Numbered from the stretch's first letter, positions 1-7,951 are shown. The stretch: DNA of 15,166 nucleotides from CAZRNB01 sp964601355 (GCA_964601355.1 CAZRNB010000073.1:1-15166); one strand, 5' to 3'. Notes: generated from the letters alone by a model not told the origin. Translations and numbers: made by a program.

Positions 1-2
1 CG

Positions 3-92
3 GTGGAAATATCTAATCCTTTCCATTCAGGGATAGACAGGAGAGATTGTGATACGAGCTGGGCTACCGCTTTTGGTCTTAGCTTGTCGTAA
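3..92 (+). CDS. pilM: C-terminal end of PilM-like pilus assembly ATPase (partial)
   Basis: This is the last 29 codons of a gene that begins before the window, in frame 3 and ending at TAA 90-92. The visible tail ends in WATAFGLSLS, which resembles the usual end of PilM-family actin-like proteins (a hydrophobic strand followed by A-x-G-L-x-L). PilM is a cytoplasmic protein that binds the N-terminal tail of PilN and links the pilus motor to the inner-membrane alignment complex. Its position directly before pilN, pilO and a pilP-like gene supports the call. Too little sequence is visible to check the ATP-binding motifs, so the assignment rests mainly on context. Confidence 0.55.
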   Translation: MEISNPFHSGIDRRDCDTSWATAFGLSLS

Positions 93-120
93 AAGCAAAT
101 TAAAAATTAAAATGCAAAGA

Positions 121-176
121 GTTATGAGTTCGTAGTTCACAGTTCATCGACGAACAACGAACTATGAACAATGAAC
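121..176. repeat. Palindromic heptamer array between pilM and pilN
   Basis: Eight consecutive 7-nt units fill this stretch. The left half has units beginning with GTT (for example GTTCGTA, GTTCACA, GTTCATC). The right half has units ending in GAAC (for example AACGAAC, TATGAAC). The second half is therefore roughly the reverse complement of the first, giving a long imperfect hairpin. The same type of array recurs at 1574-1629 and 4358-4413. Confidence 0.8.
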
Positions 177-258
177 AAAGATTAAATTTGATTTTTGATA
201 TTTGAACCTTGAATTTTAATTTCATTTTCAAGATTATTTGGCTGATGGGGCGCCTCAA

Positions 259-966
259 ATGCTCAATATAAACTTTGTTCCGGATGATTACGTTCAAAGC
301 AGTGAATCGCAAAGAATGAATCTGATGTATCTTATTCTGCTGGCGGTGGTGATGACGGCATTGGGAGGCATGTTTGTCACCATTAAGATACGACAGCACG
401 TCCTTGGCCGTGAGGTGGCTCGCATAGATGCGGAGATGGCCAAAGAGGAAGAGGACCTAAAGAAGCTTAACGAGCTGCAGGCCAAGCAAAAGGAGATGAT
501 GAGGACGGCGATTACGACCGCCCAGCTGCTTGAGCCGGTGCCCAAAAGTGTTTTGCTGGCGTCGTTGACAAATAATCTGCCCGCCGGCGTCTCATTGTTG
601 CGATTGTATATGGTGCAGAAAGAAACTAAGCCCGCCGTGGCTGCTCCGGCGGCGATGAATAAATACCAGGCTGCTTCCGCTATTGGCGGACCAAAGGCTG
701 ATTCAGCAGAGAAACCGTCCGAGACGCATATAGATATCAGCGGCATAGCTCCGAGCGACCTTCAGGTTGCAGATTATATTGAACGCCTGAGTAATTCGAG
801 CCTGCTGCAAAATGTAGCCCTGGTGGAATCAAAGGAGCACAAAATAGAAGATACAACTTTTCGACAATTTAAGCTGTCTGCTGTCCTTAAAAGTAATATC
901 CATCTTTCTGCGGATGATGTGGACGGAATTAGAGCCGCTCGTGAGAGTGCTCCAAGAGGTTTTTAG
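259..966 (+). CDS. pilN: PilN-like type IV pilus inner-membrane protein
   Basis: PilN is a bitopic inner-membrane protein. Its short cytoplasmic N-terminus binds PilM and its periplasmic domain pairs with PilO. With the ATG at 259 the product has 235 residues and starts MLNINFVPDDY, matching the short conserved PilN N-terminus (M-x-x-I-N-x-x-P). One membrane helix follows at about residues 22-43, then a charged coiled coil at about 50-90, then an alpha/beta periplasmic domain with an Ala/Pro-rich segment in the middle. An upstream in-frame TTG at 238 would add seven residues (MADGAPQ), but it has no ribosome binding site. The ATG has a weak GGGG eight bases upstream, and the family N-terminus favours it. 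Between pilM and pilO in the cluster. Confidence 0.8.
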   Translation: MLNINFVPDDYVQSSESQRMNLMYLILLAVVMTALGGMFVTIKIRQHVLGREVARIDAEMAKEEEDLKKLNELQAKQKEMMRTAITTAQLLEPVPKSVLLASLTNNLPAGVSLLRLYMVQKETKPAVAAPAAMNKYQAASAIGGPKADSAEKPSETHIDISGIAPSDLQVADYIERLSNSSLLQNVALVESKEHKIEDTTFRQFKLSAVLKSNIHLSADDVDGIRAARESAPRGF

Positions 967-1021
967 ATGATTAAGTCCGCCTTTGGCAGACCTTGGGCGG
1001 CAATATGATGAGGATATAACT

Positions 1022-1570
1022 ATGACAGGCGCTTTCAGAAAGGCCGTGTTTTTTATTTTGCTGACGGGCACGCTCGTTGCCGGGTACCGGTATATGATTA
1101 AACCGGCTAACAAGTATTTGGCGGAAAAAAAACAGCAAAAGGATACGAAGAGGGCCAAACTTCATGAGCTGCAGCGGGTCAAAGCTGCGGCGGCAAACAA
1201 TCTCTCAAGCAGGCTTGCGCAGGTGGAAGAGGCAATCAGCTTTTTCGAGAGCAGACTGCCGCCGTCAAGCGAGATTGACAGGGTGCTTCACGATGTCACT
1301 GTGATTGCCCAGAGGCGAGGCTTAAAACCCAAGACAATCAGAACGCTCGATACTAAAGATAATCCGGTAAAGACGGATTACGTGGAACAGCCTCTGAAGA
1401 TGGAGCTGGAAGGGAATTTCAACTCGTTTTACTCGTTTCTTCTTGATCTCGAAAAGCTGCCGCGAATAACGAAGATTCGTCAGCTTCAATTGGATAAGCA
1501 GAAAGATAATGAGGGTCAGGTAACAGCCGATTTTATAGTGAGCATTTTCTTTCAGCAAAAAGAAAGTTAA
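1022..1570 (+). CDS. pilO: PilO-like type IV pilus inner-membrane protein
   Basis: PilO forms the periplasmic heterodimer with PilN that aligns the pilus motor with the secretin. The 182-residue product has a membrane helix at about residues 8-25, a coiled coil at about 35-80 (KQQKDTKRAKLHELQRVKAA) and then a ferredoxin-like domain with the typical phrase FNSFYSFLLDLEKLPRITKI, as in PilO families. ATG 1022 was chosen because GAGG lies eight bases upstream. The reading frame stays open to a TTG at 983, which would add 13 residues with no binding site. The gene follows pilN after 55 nt and is followed by a heptamer repeat array, then the pilP-like gene. Confidence 0.8.
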   Translation: MTGAFRKAVFFILLTGTLVAGYRYMIKPANKYLAEKKQQKDTKRAKLHELQRVKAAAANNLSSRLAQVEEAISFFESRLPPSSEIDRVLHDVTVIAQRRGLKPKTIRTLDTKDNPVKTDYVEQPLKMELEGNFNSFYSFLLDLEKLPRITKIRQLQLDKQKDNEGQVTADFIVSIFFQQKES

Positions 1571-1573
1571 ATG

Positions 1574-1629
1574 GTTCAGAGTTCATGGTTCATCGTTCAT
1601 TGTCTATGAACACCGAACTATGAACAATG
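1574..1629. repeat. Palindromic heptamer array between pilO and the pilP-like gene
   Basis: Eight 7-nt units: four of the form GTTCAxx, one transition unit, then three of the form AACxxxG, which are reverse complements of the first kind. The block is close to the reverse complement of the array at 4358-4413, so the two are inverted copies of one element. It starts three bases after the pilO stop codon. The hairpin it could form lies inside the pil operon transcript. Confidence 0.85.
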
Positions 1630-1650
1630 AGTTGATGATGGAGTTTGACT

Positions 1651-2418
1651 ATGCTGTCTTTTTTACGTGATCAGGGCAATGATATGATAAACGCGCCGCC
1701 GGCCGGCCAGCAGTTAAGGCCGGAAGTGAACGACTCATCACGGCGGAGCGCGACTGAGAGTGACAACGGAACATCAGGCCGGGGGGAATCAGCGGAATTT
1801 ATCACAGTGTCAGCTCGGCGCAAAAACGTGCGAAGGAACACTCTGGGAGTTGCTTTCCTGTTTGGATTAGGTCTTTTATGTCTTTTGTTTATGATTAAAA
1901 ACAGCACGCCGAAGGCGGCATCCGCTTCGCAGACCCAGACTGACGAAGCGCAAATCGAAATTGCTATCGCTCGGCTGGTCGGCGCTAACTCGGAAATGTT
2001 CAGCCGAATGGATCAAATCATTAAAAAATTCTACGAATCCTCGAATGTCCTGCAAGTACCGGTCAACGAGCTTGTAAAAAATCCCTTTGAGCTTGAGGTT
2101 TTTCTGAGCGGCCTGAAGGGGAAAGTTGATCCGCTGGAAGGTGACATTGGAATTGACGACGAGACGGCCAGACAGCAGCAGGCAAGACAAAAAGCGAAGG
2201 GTATGCAGTTGAACAGCATTATAAAGATGCAGGCTGACCAGCGTAATTGCTGTATGATAGATGACAAAATCCTTTATGAAGGAGATATGATAAAAGGTTT
2301 CAAGGTCGTCCGGATAGGCGAGAATTACGTTAAACTCCAATGGTGGGACACTAATACGCCTCGACCGGCCGAACCTTCGGCTACAGAATTAGAAATAATA
2401 TTGAAGTTATCCGAATGA
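1651..2418 (+). CDS. PilP-like pilus/secretion membrane protein
   Basis: The 255-residue product has a long polar, low-complexity cytoplasmic N-terminus (residues 1-62), one membrane helix (about 64-83), a helical stretch and a C-terminal beta-rich module at about 200-255. That module reads CCMIDDKILYEGDMIKGFKV then VRIGENYVKLQ. The pattern (a value, G-D, a turn, then V-x-x-I-x-x-x-x-V-x-L) is the PilP/GspC homology-region fold, which docks the inner-membrane complex to the secretin. Unlike classical PilP it has no lipobox. ATG 1651 has GGAG seven bases upstream; an in-frame TTG at 1645 is less likely. Its stop overlaps the pilB start (ATGA), so the two are probably translationally coupled. 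Function is inferred from fold pattern and position. Confidence 0.6.
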   Translation: MLSFLRDQGNDMINAPPAGQQLRPEVNDSSRRSATESDNGTSGRGESAEFITVSARRKNVRRNTLGVAFLFGLGLLCLLFMIKNSTPKAASASQTQTDEAQIEIAIARLVGANSEMFSRMDQIIKKFYESSNVLQVPVNELVKNPFELEVFLSGLKGKVDPLEGDIGIDDETARQQQARQKAKGMQLNSIIKMQADQRNCCMIDDKILYEGDMIKGFKVVRIGENYVKLQWWDTNTPRPAEPSATELEIILKLSE

Positions 2419-4340
2419 AGCTGCCGTTTCGATTTGTAAAAAATAATGGCTCAAAAGGGCTGGAGAACAATTTGCCGGAGCACGTGGCCGTTGACGGCGC
2501 AGGAGAATTCGCCGCAACGGATTCAGCCGGTACTTTGATACGCGGCCTGAGCAACCTTTATTCTCCGGAAGAGCCCGGCGAATCACAGGTACGGGACATC
2601 GCTGACGTTCTGCTGGAGATGGGAAAGATAACACAGCAGCAGCATGATTCCGCCGTAGGTGGAGGTGGCGGTTCTCGCTCTTCCGGGGAAAAGCAGCCTT
2701 TCGACGCCGCGGAGAGGCTGTTGAGCGACGGGATTGTCAGCGCCAATGATGTCCTGCTGGCCAGGGCAAAGCTATGCGGCCTTGAGTTCAGACATATCAC
2801 GCCGCAGGATGTGCAAAAGCAGGCTTTTGACAAGCTCGATATCGATTTTATGAAAAGAAACAATATTGTGCCGATCGCAATAGAAAAAGATGCTTTGGTA
2901 ATTGCCACGAGCGAGCCGGAAAACGTCTTTGCCATAGAGCAGATAAGAAGGCAGACCCGAATGGCGCCACAGGTTATAGTATGCAGTCCTGGGGATATCC
3001 AGGCTGTATGTGATTCTTTCAAGGCCGACGCCTCCGATTCGATCGGCGGCTATAATCTTAATGACATCATCAGTGACATGACGGAGGTGGAGGTCGTTCA
3101 GGACCAGAAAGAAGAGTCTCAGGACCTCGAAAAGATGGCGGGTCAATCGCCCGTTATTCAATTCGTTAATTACCTAATCAGCAACGCCGTGCATGACGGG
3201 GCCAGTGACGTACATATCGAGCCAAAGGAAAATTTTGCCAGAATAAGGTGCCGCATAGACGGGACGCTGTTTGAAGCGATGCAGGCGCCGTTAAAGATGC
3301 ACCCGGCGGTCGTTTCGCGTATCAAGATTATGGCCAACCTCGATATTTCCGAAAGGCGGCTTCCGCAGGATGGAAAAATCAAGGTCTCGGTGAGCGGCAG
3401 AACAATTGACCTGCGAATTTCCACGCTGCTGACCAATTTCGGAGAAAAAGTGGTAATCCGTGTGCTGGACAGCAGGTCGATAATGCGAGGCCTTGAGCAA
3501 TTGGGTATGGCGCCAAAGGCTTGCGAGGCTTTCGGCCGGCAGATAGATCTGCCGCATGGAATTTTATTGGTGACGGGCCCGACCGGCTCCGGCAAGAGCA
3601 CAACTCTTTACTCGGCTTTGTCGCAAATGGAGGGCGATCAATTAAACATTTCCACGGTCGAAGACCCCGTGGAATACGAGCTGGGTTTTTGTAATCAGGT
3701 GCAGACAAATGAGAAGGTGGGTCTGACCTTCGCCACGGCCCTGAGGAGCTTGTTGCGGCAGGACCCGGACGTCATAATGATCGGTGAAATCCGGGACAAT
3801 GAGACTGCTCGAATAGCCGTCCAGGCCGCTTTGACCGGCCATCTGGTGCTTTCCACGCTGCATACCAACGACGCCGCAAGCAGTGTCACCAGGCTGGTCA
3901 ATATAGGAATTGATCCGTATTTGATAGCCGCCTCGTTAAACGCGGTGCTGGCACAGCGATTGGTCAGAAAGATTTGTCCGAAATGCAAAGAAATATATCA
4001 GGTTCCCGAACACATGCGTAAACACGTTGAGGTTTCGGGAATCAGGCCGGAAGAGCTTTTTCACGGCAAGGGCTGCGACTACTGCAGAGGCTCAGGCTAT
4101 GCAGGCAGAATGGGCATCTATGAGATGTTGATTATTGACGACAAATTCAGAGACCTGATTAACGAAGACCATTCGGTTAATAATATGCGTCGTGCGTTTC
4201 ACCAGAGCGGCCAGCCGAGCCTGTTTGATGACGGCGTTGTAAAGGTTAAGCAGGGCCTGACTACAATTGAGGAGGTGCTGCGCGTGACCGAAATATATGG
4301 TAGGACCGAAGATGAAGTCTTCGTGGAAAATATGGGGTAA
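2415..4340 (+). CDS. pilB: PilB/GspE-family pilus extension ATPase
   Basis: This is the cytoplasmic hexameric ATPase that powers pilin polymerisation. The 641-residue product has an MshEN/T2SSE N-terminal domain at about 60-205, preceded by a variable region and a Gly-rich linker near 82. The core ATPase domain carries Walker A GPTGSGKST at 388-396 (K394), an Asp box around STVEDPVEYE, Walker B IMIGEIRD with E458, and a His box with H483. Four cysteines, C521/C524 and C554/C557, form the zinc site typical of PilB/GspE and absent from PilT. It starts at ATG 2415, overlapping the previous stop by four bases. It is somewhat longer than common PilB proteins (about 570), the excess lying at the N-terminus. 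It is followed by a repeat array and then pilT. Confidence 0.93.
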   Translation: MKLPFRFVKNNGSKGLENNLPEHVAVDGAGEFAATDSAGTLIRGLSNLYSPEEPGESQVRDIADVLLEMGKITQQQHDSAVGGGGGSRSSGEKQPFDAAERLLSDGIVSANDVLLARAKLCGLEFRHITPQDVQKQAFDKLDIDFMKRNNIVPIAIEKDALVIATSEPENVFAIEQIRRQTRMAPQVIVCSPGDIQAVCDSFKADASDSIGGYNLNDIISDMTEVEVVQDQKEESQDLEKMAGQSPVIQFVNYLISNAVHDGASDVHIEPKENFARIRCRIDGTLFEAMQAPLKMHPAVVSRIKIMANLDISERRLPQDGKIKVSVSGRTIDLRISTLLTNFGEKVVIRVLDSRSIMRGLEQLGMAPKACEAFGRQIDLPHGILLVTGPTGSGKSTTLYSALSQMEGDQLNISTVEDPVEYELGFCNQVQTNEKVGLTFATALRSLLRQDPDVIMIGEIRDNETARIAVQAALTGHLVLSTLHTNDAASSVTRLVNIGIDPYLIAASLNAVLAQRLVRKICPKCKEIYQVPEHMRKHVEVSGIRPEELFHGKGCDYCRGSGYAGRMGIYEMLIIDDKFRDLINEDHSVNNMRRAFHQSGQPSLFDDGVVKVKQGLTTIEEVLRVTEIYGRTEDEVFVENMG

Positions 4341-4357
4341 ATCATCGTAGAGCAACA

Positions 4358-4413
4358 GTTCGTTGTTCATAGTTCGTTGTTCAGAGACAATGAACGATGA
4401 ACCATGAACTCTG
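4358..4413. repeat. Palindromic heptamer array between pilB and pilT
   Basis: Eight 7-nt units, four GTTCxxx followed by four ending in ATG or CTG and beginning with A or G (for example AACGATG, AACCATG). It is almost the reverse complement of the block at 1574-1629, differing at only a few positions. It separates pilB from the pilT ribosome binding site (GAGGGA at 4425-4430). Confidence 0.85.
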
Positions 4414-4438
4414 AACTAATTCTTGAGGGAATTACAAT

Positions 4439-5551
4439 ATGGTTGATATAAAAACAATATTAGCGGCAGCCGTGGGAACCAAAGCAAGCGACGTGCACAT
4501 CAACGTCGGATTGCCTCCAATACTGCGAAGGAACACGGAGCTGATTCAGGCAAATTTTCCTCCGGTCACCGATGAAGATGCCAGGCGGATGGTTCTTTCA
4601 ATGGTTGGGCCGGAGAAGTTTCAAAAGTTCCAGGAAAACAAAGACCTTGATTTCTCTACAATGATTGATGACGGCCATCGCTTCCGTGTTAATGCGCATT
4701 ACCAGCGTGACATGATTGCCATAGCGTTCAGAGTTATTCCGAATGATATTCCCTTGATAGATAATCTGCATCTGCCGCCGATAGTCAAGGAGCTGACGGA
4801 CCTGCCGAGGGGTTTGGTGCTCGTGACGGGCCATACAGGCTCCGGCAAAAGCACCAGCCTCGCTGCAATGATTGGACTGTTAAACTCGAAGTACGGCAGG
4901 CATATAATTACCCTGGAAGACCCTATTGAATATTTGTTCAGGAACGATAAAAGCGTGATAGAGCAGCGTGAGGTCGGAGCCGACTGTACCGATTTTGCGA
5001 CAGGACTGCGGCACGTGCTTCGGCAGGACCCCGATATCATTATGGTCGGCGAAATGAGAGACCTGGAAACCACAAGCTTTACCATTACCGCTGCTGAGAC
5101 GGGCCATCTTGTCTTTAGCACCCTGCATACCATCAATGCCCCTCAGACGGTTGAGCGTATTATAGACATTTATCCGGCCAATCAGCAGAATCAGATTCGT
5201 ACCATGCTGGCCAACACGTTACAGGCGGTTATCTCGCAAACCCTGTTTAGGCGGATAGATAAGCCGGGGATGATACCCTGCACGGAGATAATGCTGTGCA
5301 CTTCGGCGGCGAGAAACTGTATTCGTGAAAACAGAATCTATGAAATACCGAATATTATTGAAACTTCCCGCAGACTGGGTATGCAGACTATGGATTACAG
5401 CATTTCTCAAATGTACTCCAAAGGCTACATAGACAAAGAGGAAGCAATCAACCGTTCGAGCAACCCGGCAAGAATGGAGAAGATGCTTGCTGAATATGCC
5501 GGCATGTCCCATGTCGTACAGCCGGCTGAAGCTGTGGGCGCAAAAGTGTGA
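4439..5551 (+). CDS. pilT: PilT twitching-motility retraction ATPase
   Basis: PilT is the hexameric ATPase that depolymerises the pilus. The 370-residue length is normal for the family. An N-terminal PAS-like domain (SDVHINVGLPP near residue 17) precedes the RecA-like core. Walker A is GHTGSGKST at 131-139 (K137), Walker B is IIMVGEMRD with E205, and the His box holds H230 (FSTLHTINAPQTVERI). The PilT-specific retraction motif, usually AIRNLIRE, appears as AARNCIRE near residue 290. No zinc cysteine pairs are present, which separates it from PilB. Walker A has H132 where proline is most common; this still fits GxxxxGKS. ATG 4439 has GAGGGA eight bases upstream. Its stop overlaps the upstream alternative GTG start of pilC. 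Confidence 0.95.
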   Translation: MVDIKTILAAAVGTKASDVHINVGLPPILRRNTELIQANFPPVTDEDARRMVLSMVGPEKFQKFQENKDLDFSTMIDDGHRFRVNAHYQRDMIAIAFRVIPNDIPLIDNLHLPPIVKELTDLPRGLVLVTGHTGSGKSTSLAAMIGLLNSKYGRHIITLEDPIEYLFRNDKSVIEQREVGADCTDFATGLRHVLRQDPDIIMVGEMRDLETTSFTITAAETGHLVFSTLHTINAPQTVERIIDIYPANQQNQIRTMLANTLQAVISQTLFRRIDKPGMIPCTEIMLCTSAARNCIRENRIYEIPNIIETSRRLGMQTMDYSISQMYSKGYIDKEEAINRSSNPARMEKMLAEYAGMSHVVQPAEAVGAKV

Positions 5552-5562
5552 GGCGAGGAGAT

Positions 5563-6777
5563 ATGTTTGTGGAGTCTTCAAAGAACTATAAAAGTGCAAC
5601 AGCAATTGCAGAGACGAAGGACGAAGGGCGAGGCACGAGTGACGAATATCGTCCATCGACAATTCCCCGGCCCAGCGATAATGCCCATCGTCAAACTACA
5701 TTGATGCAGAGTATAAAGAATTTCAGGGTCGAATTTGGGCCGAGCAGAAAAGACATTCTGAACGTCACTAATCAGCTTGCCGTTATGATTCGGGCGGGCA
5801 TAAGCCTTCAGGATTGCCTTGAGTCAATAGCCGGGCAGATTGAGAAACAGAAGTTCAAAGACGTCATCACCGACTTGAAATCTCGTATTGAGGCCGGTCA
5901 GAGCTTTTCTCAGGCGCTCGCCGAGCATCCGGACGTGTTCAGCAATCTTTATATAAATATGGTCGCTGCAGCGGAGGTCTCCGGCTCGCTAAGTGACATG
6001 CTGCAAAAGCTGGCGGAGTATCTTGACCAGGAGGCTGAGACTCGCTCGCAGGTTAAAGGCGCTATGATTTATCCTGTTATTATTGCGGTTATGGCCGTGA
6101 CGGTAACTATTTTCCTGCTGTGTTTTGTTTTGCCGAGGTTCACGGCGATATTCGCGGGAAAGGAGCATCTGCTGCCGATGCCGACCGTAATCCTGATGGC
6201 AGCCAGCAGTTTCCTGCGGAGCTACTGGATTCTTATATTGCCGGCCATCGGCGCTTCGATATGGGGATTCTGGTACGTTATAAATACACCTTCCGGCCAG
6301 TTGTGGTGGGATAAAACCAAGCTGACGCTGCCTCTTATAAGGACTCTCTGCCGCAGTTTGTATATAACGAGGAGTCTGCACACGATGGGTGTGCTGACGA
6401 GAGCAGGTGTGCCGATTTTAAATACGATTTCGATAACGGCACACATAGCGGGAAATGTGCTTTACAAAAATATGTGGCTCGGCGTTTATGAGGAGGTCCG
6501 CCAGGGTAAAAAAATTGCATCGAGTCTTATGCGGTATGGTTTGATGCCCAGCGGTGTGGTGCAGATGATAAGAAGCGGCGAGGATTCGGGTAACGTCGGT
6601 GACGTCCTGCGGGACGTTTCAAATTATTACGCCAGGGAGCTTAAAACCGTTATTAAGACGGTAACGTCAATGATTGAGCCGCTGATGATAGTTGTAATGG
6701 GCGTTTTAGTCGGCTTTATCGCAATGAGCATTATTCTGCCGATATTCAAGATGTCTCAGGTTGTTACGGGCAAATAA
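5563..6777 (+). CDS. pilC: PilC/GspF-family inner-membrane platform protein
   Basis: PilC is the polytopic platform that couples the PilB and PilT motors to the growing pilus. The 404-residue product has two T2SSF domains: the first around residues 65-190 (LAVMIRAGISLQDCLESIAG), the second around 265-390 (MGVLTRAGVPILNTISITA). Membrane helices lie at about 172-192, 221-240 and 370-395, the usual topology. ATG 5563 has AGG and GAGG just upstream. A GTG at 5548, overlapping the pilT stop, is the alternative and adds five residues. The polar N-terminus (about residues 18-29) is encoded by five heptamer repeat units at 5614-5648, so this extension looks repeat-derived and is probably disordered. 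Confidence 0.92.
   Translation: MFVESSKNYKSATAIAETKDEGRGTSDEYRPSTIPRPSDNAHRQTTLMQSIKNFRVEFGPSRKDILNVTNQLAVMIRAGISLQDCLESIAGQIEKQKFKDVITDLKSRIEAGQSFSQALAEHPDVFSNLYINMVAAAEVSGSLSDMLQKLAEYLDQEAETRSQVKGAMIYPVIIAVMAVTVTIFLLCFVLPRFTAIFAGKEHLLPMPTVILMAASSFLRSYWILILPAIGASIWGFWYVINTPSGQLWWDKTKLTLPLIRTLCRSLYITRSLHTMGVLTRAGVPILNTISITAHIAGNVLYKNMWLGVYEEVRQGKKIASSLMRYGLMPSGVVQMIRSGEDSGNVGDVLRDVSNYYARELKTVIKTVTSMIEPLMIVVMGVLVGFIAMSIILPIFKMSQVVTGK
5614..5648. repeat. Heptamer repeat inside the pilC coding region
   Basis: Five consecutive 7-nt units, two identical ACGAAGG followed by GCGAGGC, ACGAGTG and ACGAATA, encode part of the PilC N-terminus. The pattern matches the intergenic heptamer arrays elsewhere in the window but here it is translated. 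Confidence 0.75.
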
Positions 6778-6780
6778 AAA

Positions 6781-6815
6781 CGATTGTCGATTTACGATTT
6801 ACGATTTCCGATTGA
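6781..6815. repeat. Heptamer array between pilC and the first prepilin gene
   Basis: Five 7-nt units of the form CGATTxx (CGATTGT, CGATTTA twice, CGATTTC, CGATTGA) begin three bases after the pilC stop. The rest of the gap to 6876 is AT-rich and contains related fragments such as ATCGTAAATTGAAAATTGG. Confidence 0.8.
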
Positions 6816-6876
6816 AAAATTAAGACCCGTGTAAATCTGTGTGTAAAAATCGTAAATTGAAAATTGGAAATTGCAA

Positions 6877-7353
6877 ATGAAAAAAAATGGTTTTTCTCTT
6901 ATTGAGGTGTTGATTGCCGTTATATTGATAGGTCTTGCGATTACAGCCCTTATGGCGGCCAGCGGCTCGTTCACAATAGCAAATGGCGCGGGCGTCGATT
7001 TGTCAACCGCGGAGTTTCTTGTTGAGCAGATAAGAGAGCTGATGACCTTGCTGCCGGTGGCTGACCCTCAAACCGGAACCGCTACGTTCGGGCCGGAGGA
7101 AGCAGGCCTGGCTTACTATGATGATCTGGATGATTTTAATGGCGTTAGTTGCTCGCCTCCGATTGACGCCGATCGAAACGTTTTGAATGATTTAGCGGCG
7201 TTCAGGCAGCTCATTATAGTTGAAAGTGTTAATCCTGCCAATTTTGAGCAGGTAGTCAGTGACCACGGCAGCAGATTTGTCAGAGTGACTGTGATGGTTC
7301 TGTTGAATACGAGGGAAATCAGCTCAACGCAATGGATCCGTGCACGATACTGA
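6877..7353 (+). CDS. Prepilin-type protein (PilV/GspI-like minor pseudopilin)
   Basis: The 158-residue product begins MKKNG followed by FSLIEVLIAVILIGLAITAL. This is a class III signal: a short basic leader, prepilin peptidase cleavage between G5 and F6, N-methylated Phe +1, Glu at mature position 5, and a hydrophobic helix. The mature protein would be about 153 residues with a globular C-terminal domain ending in a strand-rich segment (RFVRVTVMVLL). Size and the ...IEVLIA-x-x-L-x-x-x-A phrase fit minor pilins of the GspI/PilV group, but the subtype is inference. ATG 6877 has GGA eight bases upstream; a TTG at 6871 in frame adds only two residues. Its place after pilC suggests a priming minor pilin of the same machine. 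Confidence 0.85.
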   Translation: MKKNGFSLIEVLIAVILIGLAITALMAASGSFTIANGAGVDLSTAEFLVEQIRELMTLLPVADPQTGTATFGPEEAGLAYYDDLDDFNGVSCSPPIDADRNVLNDLAAFRQLIIVESVNPANFEQVVSDHGSRFVRVTVMVLLNTREISSTQWIRARY

Positions 7354-7355
7354 AT

Positions 7356-7390
7356 TCGTCGCTCGTCTCTCGTGACTCGTCGCTCGTTTA
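7356..7390. repeat. Heptamer array between the two prepilin genes
   Basis: Five perfect-register 7-nt units of the form TCGTxxx (TCGTCGC twice, TCGTCTC, TCGTGAC, TCGTTTA) start two bases after the stop codon of the first prepilin gene. They occupy nearly the whole 46-nt gap. Confidence 0.85.
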
Positions 7391-7399
7391 GAAAGAAAT

Positions 7400-7951
7400 A
7401 TGATGTACGATATACGACATACGAAATACGAAGGTGGCTTTACCATCATCGAGATGCTGCTTGTTTTGGCAATATCGGGTGTGCTGCTGGCTGCGGTGGC
7501 TGTAGCTTTTAATGCTGCTATGATAAGCTATCGGCAGAACGAAGAAATCTTCACGACGATCAATAACGCCCGGCAGGCACTATTTCGAATAACGAGCCAG
7601 CTTCGGACGGCCGGATATCAGGTCTCGCCGGAGTTGTTCGTGGCGGTGGATCCGAATGACCCAAGCAACCGTTGCAGTTTTTACACCGCTACAGGTGATA
7701 ATCTCACCTACGAATATCGCGATGCGAGCGATCCTGTCTATCCCAACACACTGTTGCTGATCGACAACAGCAACGGCAAGAAGTACGTGCTCTGTGATCA
7801 TGTCACGTCGGCCGCATTCACGAAAACACCTATACTGAAACCGGATGGATGGGACTGCAAGAATGTTCAGATTTCTATAACAGTTCAAAGCGGCGAAATT
7901 CAACGAACAATGTCTGCTGCGGTGGTTATCAGGAAAAACTTGATTAGTTAA
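7400..7951 (+). CDS. Prepilin-type protein (GspJ/PilW-like minor pseudopilin)
   Basis: The 183-residue product has a prepilin signal: a 13-residue leader ending in GG, cleavage before F14, then FTIIEMLLVLAISGVLLAAV with Glu at mature position 5. The mature region continues as the long N-terminal helix (NNARQALFRITSQLRTAGY), a pattern common in GspJ/PilW-type minor pilins, then a beta-rich head with two cysteine-containing segments (NRCSF, YVLCDH). The leader is unusual: residues 3-11 (YDIRHTKYE) are encoded by heptamer repeat units at 7406-7433, so the signal peptide was at least partly built from a repeat. Start ATG 7400 is followed directly by a second ATG at 7403; either could initiate. 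No strong ribosome binding site is visible. Confidence 0.82.
   Translation: MMYDIRHTKYEGGFTIIEMLLVLAISGVLLAAVAVAFNAAMISYRQNEEIFTTINNARQALFRITSQLRTAGYQVSPELFVAVDPNDPSNRCSFYTATGDNLTYEYRDASDPVYPNTLLLIDNSNGKKYVLCDHVTSAAFTKTPILKPDGWDCKNVQISITVQSGEIQRTMSAAVVIRKNLIS
7406..7433. repeat. Heptamer repeat encoding a prepilin leader peptide
   Basis: Four units TACGATA, TACGACA, TACGAAA and TACGAAG lie immediately after the start codons of the second prepilin gene and are translated as its leader. The units match the TACGAxx style of the intergenic repeats in this window. Confidence 0.75.

Noticed and set aside
294..746. 150-codon - strand open frame inside pilN
   Set aside because: Antisense shadow of pilN, whose protein features (N-terminal motif, membrane helix, coiled coil) are clear on the + strand.
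4823..4849. Histidine in place of proline in the PilT Walker A as a sign of an inactive ATPase
   Set aside because: The variable positions of GxxxxGK[ST] tolerate this change; Lys, Ser, catalytic Glu, His box and retraction motif are all present.
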